Part shown: in pieces, positions 59,047-64,000 of the stretch
How the letters are laid out: the number at the start of each line of letters is the position of its first letter
How positions within the stretch are numbered: the stretch's first letter is position 1
Source of the DNA: Clostridiales bacterium
GTDB taxonomy: Bacteria > Bacillota > Clostridia > Oscillospirales > Oscillospiraceae
Direction: 5' to 3'
DNA length: 64,000 nt
NCBI GenBank assembly: GCA_029268065.1
Contig: JAJUHC010000015.1
Location: forward strand, 1 to 64,000
The notes under the pieces: generated by a model
Databases searched by the model: none
Seen by the model: only the letters and a program-made list of their open reading frames with translations
Told to the model about the DNA's origin: nothing
Made by a program: the position numbers and the translations under genes

Positions 59047-59868
59047 TCAGTCTTCGTAAACGCTGAGATCCGTCTTGCTCACTTCTCCACTCACATCCTT
59101 GCTTAAAAACATTGATGCCGCGCTCGCAAAGCCGTCCACGCTGTCCGTCACATAATAGCGGTACTTAGGATTGTGCCCGTGCTCGGCTGAAATATCCCTT
59201 TCCTCAAGCAGCTTCTTGACAAAATACGCGGTTTCGGCTCCCGGGCTCACAAGGCTGACCCCATTCCCCATATAGTGCTGTATGACGTCTTTCAGAAGCG
59301 GATAATGCGTGCAGCCAAGTATAAGTGTGTCCACGCCCACCGCCTTAATAGGCTCAAGGTACTCTCGAACCGCCGTTTCTATCATTATATCCCCGCGGTT
59401 TATCCGCCCGTTTTCCACAAGAGGAACCAGAAGCGGGCAGGCCGTAGAATATATTTCGGCCTCCGGCATGCTTTCCAGAATCATTTTCTCATATGCTTTG
59501 CTGTTAATGGACGCCACCGTGCCTATGAGCCCTATCTTTCTGTTTTTGGTAAGCTCCACAGCCCTTTTTACCGCCGGAGAAACGACTCCGATTATTGGCA
59601 CCTCATATTTTCCCTCAATTTCTCCGAAGGCGGCTGTGCTGACCGTCCCGCAGGCCACAACTATCGCCTTTATATCGAAGCTTGTAAGAAACGCCATGTC
59701 CTGTTTCGCGTATTTTACTATCGTATCTTTTGAACGGCCGCCGTAAGGAACGCGGCCGGTATCTCCAAGGTAGATTATGTCCTCGCTCGGGAGCACCTCC
59801 ATAAGCTGCCGGACGGCCGTAAGCCCTCCGAGTCCCGAATCGAAAACCCCTATGGGCCGATTATCCAC
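59047..59868 (-). CDS. murI: Glutamate racemase
   Basis: MurI makes D-glutamate for peptidoglycan. The 273-residue protein has PIGVFDSGLGGLTAV at the start, the first catalytic Cys in VVACGTVST (most MurI have ACNT), and the second in LGCTHYPLL. The start is GTG at 59868 with AGGAGG upstream. It is the first gene of murI-DUF1934-argS, read from the promoter at 59900-59928. Confidence 0.95.
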   Translation of the reverse strand: MDNRPIGVFDSGLGGLTAVRQLMEVLPSEDIIYLGDTGRVPYGGRSKDTIVKYAKQDMAFLTSFDIKAIVVACGTVSTAAFGEIEGKYEVPIIGVVSPAVKRAVELTKNRKIGLIGTVASINSKAYEKMILESMPEAEIYSTACPLLVPLVENGRINRGDIMIETAVREYLEPIKAVGVDTLILGCTHYPLLKDVIQHYMGNGVSLVSPGAETAYFVKKLLEERDISAEHGHNPKYRYYVTDSVDGFASAASMFLSKDVSGEVSKTDLSVYED

Positions 59869-59899
59869 GATTTTTCCTCCTATTTGTCGTATAACTTTT

Positions 59900-59928
59900 A
59901 TCTTACCTCATATGGCAAAATAAAACAA
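59900..59928 (-). promoter_or_regulatory. Promoter of murI operon
   Basis: Minus strand: TTGTTT (59928-59923), 17-bp spacer, TAAGAT (59905-59900). Confidence 0.5.
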
Positions 59929-60081
59929 GCAATTTTTATATATCCTTCGATTTTGAATATGATTTCATATTTTTTTAATATGCTCCAAAAAATAATATGT
60001 AGAATTTTTTTCCCGTATGCGCTATAATAATACTGTATAAAAGCGAATGCATATTCTATCCTTAAGCAGGGAGGGCTCGTT

Positions 60082-60489
60082 ATGAACATCGAATTGACGG
60101 ATAAAGAATTTCGCCGCCTTCTTGACATGGTGTATATCGGCAACTGGATACTCAATTCCACCCGTGGGCAGGATCGTTTCACCGAATACGACGAGGTCGA
60201 ATCTAAAATTTTTTCCTACTGCGCCGCGAACGGAATGCGCAAGCTTTTCGAGGTCAAAGACGGAGTGGTCCTGCCCTCAAGGGCTTTCTCGGAGGGCGGA
60301 ATCCACGAAGCCATTATGGATTATGAGGACACGGTTTTTTACGAGATCCTTGCGGAGGAGCTGGCGCGCAGGGATATGAACTTTGAGCCTATAAGCCAGG
60401 AAAACTTCGATGAGCTGGCAAACCGAATAGACGAATACATCGAGGAATTCGAGCAGAACGGAGTCGAAAACATTTCTCTGAATCTATAA
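60082..60489 (+). CDS. Small conserved cytoplasmic protein of unknown function
   Basis: The 135-residue acidic protein is mostly helical, beginning MNIELTDKEFRRLLDMVYIGNWILNS (first part MNIELTDKEFRRL). It lacks membrane segments and metal motifs. The Glu/Asp-rich C-terminus is amphipathic. A GGGAGGG site precedes the ATG, and a TATAAT at 60023-60028 may be its -10. I do not recognise a named domain. It is monocistronic with a terminator at 60509. Confidence 0.65.
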   Translation: MNIELTDKEFRRLLDMVYIGNWILNSTRGQDRFTEYDEVESKIFSYCAANGMRKLFEVKDGVVLPSRAFSEGGIHEAIMDYEDTVFYEILAEELARRDMNFEPISQENFDELANRIDEYIEEFEQNGVENISLNL

Positions 60490-60508
60490 TCTCAGTCAAA
60501 TTTTCAAG

Positions 60509-60536
60509 GCCGCTTCCTCCCGAGGAAGCGGCTTTT
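60509..60536 (+). terminator. Terminator
   Basis: GCCGCTTCCT (60509-60518) pairs with AGGAAGCGGC (60523-60532), then TTTT. Confidence 0.85.
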
Positions 60537-60591
60537 CGCGCCGAAAGTCAAATAAATAATTACAAAATTCAATATTATTTCCAACGCCATA

Positions 60592-60620
60592 TTTACTTTT
60601 TCTTATTTTTGCTATATAAT
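60592..60620 (+). promoter_or_regulatory. Promoter of the glutamate-synthase-like gene
   Basis: TTTACT (60592-60597), 17-bp spacer, TATAAT (60615-60620). The ~70-nt leader has a small CACGC/GCGTG hairpin (60663-60678) followed by AATTTTT, a possible attenuator. Confidence 0.55.
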
Positions 60621-60697
60621 TAGACGGTTTCTGTAAGCGTACCGCACTTACTGGAATAAATACACGCAAAGGCGCGTGAATTTTTAAGGAGGATAAA

Positions 60698-62290
60698 ATG
60701 AATCTGCAACAACCTAACGGCAATGACGCCACGAGGTCCGCGAACCGTTCCAGGAACGTCGTCCCGTCAAGCGGTCTGTGTTCGAGATGCATTGACGGCT
60801 GCAAGGGAAACTGTGAGGTTTTCAAGGCCACCTTCAGAGGGAGAGAGCTCATCTATCCCGGTCCCTTCGGAGATATAACCGCCGGAGGCGATAAGGATTA
60901 CCCCGTCGATTACTCCCATCTTAACATTCACGGCTACGCCTTGGGCGCCAAGGGACTGCCAGCCGGAGTGGAGGGCAACCCTGACACCGCAAGATTCCCG
61001 AACGTATCCACCGAATGCGAGTACGGCTGGGACAAAAAGGTTAAAATGACGGTTCCCATATTCACAGGCGCTCTCGGCTCGACCGAAATCGCAAGAAAAA
61101 ACTGGGAACACTTCGCGGTAGGCGCCGCCATCTCCGGCGTGACCATAGTATGCGGCGAAAACGTTTGCGGGATAGACCCGAAGCTCGTTCTGGACAAGAA
61201 CAACAAGGTCGTCGAAGCTCCTGACATGGACAGGCGCATAGCCGCTTACAGGAAGTATTACAGGGGCTACGGCGAAATCCTCATCCAGATGAACGTTGAA
61301 GACACGAGACTCGGTGTTGCGGAATACATTATCAACAAGCACGGGATCGAAACAATCGAGCTGAAATGGGGCCAGGGCGCTAAGTGCATAGGCGGCGAGA
61401 TAAAGGTCGCGTCTCTCGAGAGAGCTATCGAGCTCCAGAAGAGAGGCTATATCGTCACTCCGGATCCCTCCGACCCCGTCAACCAGAAGGCCTTCAAGGA
61501 CGGCGCCATCAAGGAATTCGAAAGGCACAGCCGCCTTGGCTTCATAGACGAGGCGAGCTTCTACGCAGAGGTCGAAAGGCTTAGGAAGCTCGGCTTCAAG
61601 CGCATCACGCTCAAGACCGGCGCCTATGGTCTGCGCGAGCTTGCAATGGCTCTGAAATGGTCCTCGAACGCCAAAATCGACCTTCTCACCATAGACGGCG
61701 CGTCCGGCGGAACCGGAATGAGTCCCTGGCGCATGATGGAGGAGTGGGGTATGCCCTCCATATACCTGCACTCGGCGGCATACGAGTTTGCAGAGATTCT
61801 GAACAGCAAGGGTGCCAGAGTCCCCGATCTCGCCTTCGCGGGCGGCTTCAGCTCTGAGGACGGCGTTTTCAAGGCGCTGGCTTTGGGCGCCCCCTATGTA
61901 AAGGCGGTCTGCATGGGAAGAGCTCTTATGATTCCCGGCATGGTCGGCAAAAACATCGAGCAGTGGATGAAGGACGGAGATCTGCCCAAAACCGTAAGCG
62001 AATTCGGGACAACCAAGGAAGAAATCTTCGTCTGCTACGAAAAGGTAAAGGATATCGTGGGGGCCGACGAGATTGACAAGATTCCGCTCGGTGCCATCGG
62101 CATATTCAGCTACTCGGATAAGATTAAGGTCGGGCTCCAGCAGCTTATGGCCGGCGCGAGATGCTTCAACACCTCCGTCATTAGCAGGAAAGACCTTATG
62201 TCGCTTACCGAGGAATGCGCCAAGGTCACAAAAATACCCTACCTGATGGACTCCTACCGTGAGGAAGCGTTGCAGGTTCTCAACGGATAA
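60698..62290 (+). CDS. FMN-binding glutamate synthase-family protein
   Basis: The 530-residue protein matches the GltB2 (PF01645) FMN barrel, with GGTGMSPWRMMEEWGMPS and an IELKWGQGAKCIGG segment. It lacks the glutaminase domain and the GXGXG domain of full GltB. The N-terminal ~35 residues contain a Cys cluster, CSRCIDGCKGNC, that may bind an iron-sulfur cluster. Stand-alone proteins of this type occur widely in anaerobes and archaea, and their reaction is not certain; ferredoxin-dependent glutamate synthesis or another FMN oxidoreduction is possible. AAGGAGG precedes the ATG. Confidence 0.88.
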   Translation: MNLQQPNGNDATRSANRSRNVVPSSGLCSRCIDGCKGNCEVFKATFRGRELIYPGPFGDITAGGDKDYPVDYSHLNIHGYALGAKGLPAGVEGNPDTARFPNVSTECEYGWDKKVKMTVPIFTGALGSTEIARKNWEHFAVGAAISGVTIVCGENVCGIDPKLVLDKNNKVVEAPDMDRRIAAYRKYYRGYGEILIQMNVEDTRLGVAEYIINKHGIETIELKWGQGAKCIGGEIKVASLERAIELQKRGYIVTPDPSDPVNQKAFKDGAIKEFERHSRLGFIDEASFYAEVERLRKLGFKRITLKTGAYGLRELAMALKWSSNAKIDLLTIDGASGGTGMSPWRMMEEWGMPSIYLHSAAYEFAEILNSKGARVPDLAFAGGFSSEDGVFKALALGAPYVKAVCMGRALMIPGMVGKNIEQWMKDGDLPKTVSEFGTTKEEIFVCYEKVKDIVGADEIDKIPLGAIGIFSYSDKIKVGLQQLMAGARCFNTSVISRKDLMSLTEECAKVTKIPYLMDSYREEALQVLNG

Positions 62291-62301
62291 AATATGTAAC
62301 G

Positions 62302-62354
62302 AGGGGCAGCTGGCACGCTGCCCCTTTTAATAAACCGGGTTTTCCCGGTTTATT
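62302..62354. terminator. Two consecutive terminator hairpins between converging genes
   Basis: AGGGGCAGC (62302-62310) pairs with GCTGCCCCT (62317-62325), then TTT. AATAAACCGGG (62329-62339) pairs with CCCGGTTTATT (62344-62354); this second one serves spoVAC from the minus strand and overlaps its stop region. Confidence 0.8.
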
Positions 62355-62790
62355 ATTTTAATATGGCGTAGAATATGCCGTAGATCACTGAGGCGGCGAC
62401 ACCGAAAACAAGAACGGGTCCCGCTATCACGAACATTTTTGCGCTCATGCCCATCACAAAGCCTTCGCTTTTAAATTCAAGCGCGGGCGATACTATCGAG
62501 TTTGCAAAGCCCGTTATCGGCACCAGTGTTCCCGCCCCTGAAAACTTCGCTATCTTGTCATAGATGCCTATTCCAGTGAGGAGCGCTCCGAGAAAAACGA
62601 GAGTAACCGAGGTGGCGGCGCCTGCGCTTTCAGCGTCCAGTCCGTAATACTTATAAAGGTTGAGTATCCCCTGGCCTATCGTGCATATTAGTCCGCCGCT
62701 GACAAAAGCCCTTATAAGATTCGCCGTCATGCGGGAGTTCGGGGACATCTTCTTGATATACTCCCCGTATTCGCGCTGCGTCATTTTCAC
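62353..62790 (-). CDS. spoVAC: Stage V sporulation protein AC (SpoVAC)
   Basis: The 145-residue membrane protein is part of the SpoVA channel that moves dipicolinic acid across the spore inner membrane. It has about four hydrophobic segments and the SpoVAC pattern SPNSRMTANLIRAFVSGGLIC, in part SGGLICTIGQG, and GAGTLVPITGFANSIVSPALE. The start is GTG with AAAGGGGG 7 bases upstream; an ATG two codons later is possible. spoVAD and spoVAE normally follow but do not here. It lies downstream of rplQ on the same strand, after a terminator. Confidence 0.88.
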   Translation of the reverse strand: MKMTQREYGEYIKKMSPNSRMTANLIRAFVSGGLICTIGQGILNLYKYYGLDAESAGAATSVTLVFLGALLTGIGIYDKIAKFSGAGTLVPITGFANSIVSPALEFKSEGFVMGMSAKMFVIAGPVLVFGVAASVIYGIFYAILK

Positions 62791-62858
62791 TTGTATTCCC
62801 CCTTTGCGTTATTTTTTCAGGAATTCGGGCGAAATATCCGAAAATCCGCAACAACATA

Positions 62859-62888
62859 AAAGAACCGTACCTTTCCGTACGGTTCTTT
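62859..62888 (-). terminator. Terminator after rplQ
   Basis: AAAGAACCGTAC (62859-62870) pairs perfectly with GTACGGTTCTTT (62877-62888), 6-nt loop. It lies right after the rplQ stop on the minus strand and ends the ribosomal-protein operon. Confidence 0.8.
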
Positions 62889-62893
62889 GGTCC

Positions 62894-63235
62894 CTACACC
62901 AGTTCAATTACCGCCATCTCCGCGGCGTCGCCCCTGCGGGGGCCGATTCTTGTTATGCGTGTATAGCCGCCGTTGCGCTCAGAATATTTCGGCGCAATCT
63001 CGGAATATACCTTGGTGACGACATCTTCCTTGGTAATGAACGCCAGAGCCTGGCGGCGCGACGCAAGGGTGTTTGTCTTTCCAAGGGTTATCATTTTCTC
63101 GGTAAGAGGCGCGATCTCCTTAGCTCTCGTAATGGTCGTTTCTATACGGCCGTTTTCGAGAAGCGCGGTAACCTGCTGTCTTAGCATGGCCATGCGCTGA
63201 TCGGTCGTCTTTCCGAGCTTCCGTGTACCGGGCAT
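62894..63235 (-). CDS. rplQ: 50S ribosomal protein L17
   Basis: At 113 residues this is the short bacterial L17. The family start is [38 protein letters not shown] and ARRQAL follow. It is the last gene of the S10/alpha ribosomal operon, 24 bp after rpoA. The end VIELV is typical. Confidence 0.97.
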   Translation of the reverse strand: MPGTRKLGKTTDQRMAMLRQQVTALLENGRIETTITRAKEIAPLTEKMITLGKTNTLASRRQALAFITKEDVVTKVYSEIAPKYSERNGGYTRITRIGPRRGDAAEMAVIELV

Positions 63236-63259
63236 TTTATTCTCCTCCTCGTAAAGAGT

Positions 63260-64000
63260 TTAATTATTGTTGTTGTCATCGCTGGCCAGGGAAAGCCCCA
63301 TCATAGCGAGTTTGTTGATGACCTCTTCAAGCGACTTTCGGCCGAGGTTTCTGACCTTTATCATCTCGTCCTCGGTTTTGCTGATAAGATCCTCAACCGT
63401 ATTTATATTTGCGCGCTTTAAGCAGTTGAAGCTGCGCACGCTGAGGTCCATTTCCTCTATCGTCATCTCAAGCACCTTGTCGCGCTGAGTCTCGGCCTTT
63501 TCCACCACCGTGGCACGGCTTCCGACCGTTTCACTCAAATTTGTGAACAGCGCGATATGGTCGCAGAGTATTTTCGCGCCGAGCGATATCGCGTCGCGCG
63601 CCGAAATGGTCCTGTTGGTCCAGACCTCTATCGTCAGTTTGTCAAAATCCGTCATGTTGCCCACGCGGGTGTTCTCAACCGTGTAATTCACCTTGAGAAC
63701 CGGCGTGTAAACCGAATCGACCGGGATGACGCCTATTACCGCCTGCTGCGGCTTGTTGCGCTCCGCCGGAACATAACCGCGTCCCGTGCCGAGCGTCAGC
63801 TCCATATTTAAGTTCGCGTCGGGACCAAGCGTCGCAATGTGGAGATCAGGGTTCAATATTTCAACCTCGCTGTCGGTTTTAATATCTCCCGCCTTGACCT
63901 CGCATTCTCCGCTTGCCTCAATATGAACCGTCTTTGTCCCTTCGGAGTGAAGCCTTGCAATTATGCCCTTCACGTTCAGGACAATCTCCGTTACGTCTTC
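63260..64000 (-). CDS. rpoA: RNA polymerase alpha subunit (partial, N-terminus beyond window)
   Basis: The frame is open to the window edge, giving the last 246 residues; the N-terminal ~70 lie outside. Visible are the rest of the alpha-NTD dimerisation domain ([37 protein letters not shown]) and the full C-terminal domain that binds UP elements and activators ([32 protein letters not shown]). The gene order rpoA-rplQ is the usual end of the alpha operon. Confidence 0.97.
   Translation of the reverse strand, partial: EDVTEIVLNVKGIIARLHSEGTKTVHIEASGECEVKAGDIKTDSEVEILNPDLHIATLGPDANLNMELTLGTGRGYVPAERNKPQQAVIGVIPVDSVYTPVLKVNYTVENTRVGNMTDFDKLTIEVWTNRTISARDAISLGAKILCDHIALFTNLSETVGSRATVVEKAETQRDKVLEMTIEEMDLSVRSFNCLKRANINTVEDLISKTEDEMIKVRNLGRKSLEEVINKLAMMGLSLASDDNNNN

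Noticed and set aside
1-64000. tRNA, rRNA, tmRNA, CRISPR, insertion sequence or prophage
   Set aside because: Reading the intergenic regions showed no tRNA T-loop signatures, repeat-spacer arrays, transposase or integrase genes. A tRNAscan and Infernal run would be decisive.

Overview
The window reads as chromosomal DNA of an anaerobic, endospore-lineage Firmicute (class Clostridia, probably near Oscillospiraceae/Ruminococcaceae). Supporting this are spoIIR, a SpoIID-type protein and spoVAC, the ctsR-mcsA-clpC operon, addAB, a clostridial AbrB with a C-terminal zinc ribbon, a 2[4Fe-4S] ferredoxin, a T-box leader, moderately high GC (by eye) and frequent TTG/GTG starts with strong Shine-Dalgarno sequences. 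I see no rRNA, tRNA, CRISPR array, insertion sequence or prophage. Nearly all of it is core genome; one end is cut inside rpoA.

Layout. 1-8.5 kb: a secreted hydrolase with EF-hand loops, small and membrane proteins, a DivIVA-like gene followed by an orphan class I fumarase beta subunit, then a tryptophan T-box driving a TrpB2-type enzyme and two exported proteins of unknown function. 8.5-15.3 kb: mutL diverging from miaB-mutS-CPBP protease. 15.3-18.9 kb: ctsR-mcsA-clpC without mcsB. 19-21.7 kb: ferredoxin, a TrmN6-like methyltransferase, rsmI and an unknown membrane-anchored protein. 21.7-27 kb (minus strand): aconitase-isocitrate dehydrogenase and prs-pth. 27.2-30.5 kb: a GntR-regulated ABC transporter with a palindromic operator on its promoter. 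30.45-30.7 kb: seven stem-loops in a row. 30.7-34.6 kb: response regulator, histidine kinase and HtrA protease. 34.6-40.1 kb: a membrane protein, SpoIID-like protein, malic enzyme, hflX-yigZ and rpmE. 40.2-48.8 kb (minus): addB-addA, ispE and spoIIR. 49-53.2 kb (minus): an Lrp regulator, aminotransferase, apgM/proposed homoserine kinase and DUF1015 protein. 53.3-56.9 kb: DUF378 protein, YgiQ radical SAM protein, abrB and a homocysteine S-methyltransferase-like protein. 56.9-59.9 kb (minus): murI-DUF1934-argS. 60-64 kb: an unknown protein, an FMN glutamate-synthase-like protein, spoVAC, rplQ and rpoA.

How the parts work together. Aconitase, isocitrate dehydrogenase, malic enzyme and a fumarase half fit a partial TCA cycle used to make 2-oxoglutarate and interconvert C4 acids in an anaerobe. 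MutS/MutL, AddAB and HflX/ClpC/HtrA cover mismatch repair, break repair and protein quality control.

The most interesting signals are regulatory. (1) A palindrome between ispE and spoIIR seems to serve at once as the ispE terminator, as the -10 of a sigma-F-type spoIIR promoter, and as a lock on the spoIIR ribosome-binding site. (2) Three same-orientation DnaA boxes lie together upstream of the Trp T-box. (3) A TGG-specifier T-box controls a stand-alone TrpB2. (4) A perfect 10-bp inverted repeat overlies the GntR/ABC promoter. (5) Two CtsR-like operators flank the ctsR promoter. (6) The stem-loop cluster follows the ABC operon. I found no clearly new multi-gene system.
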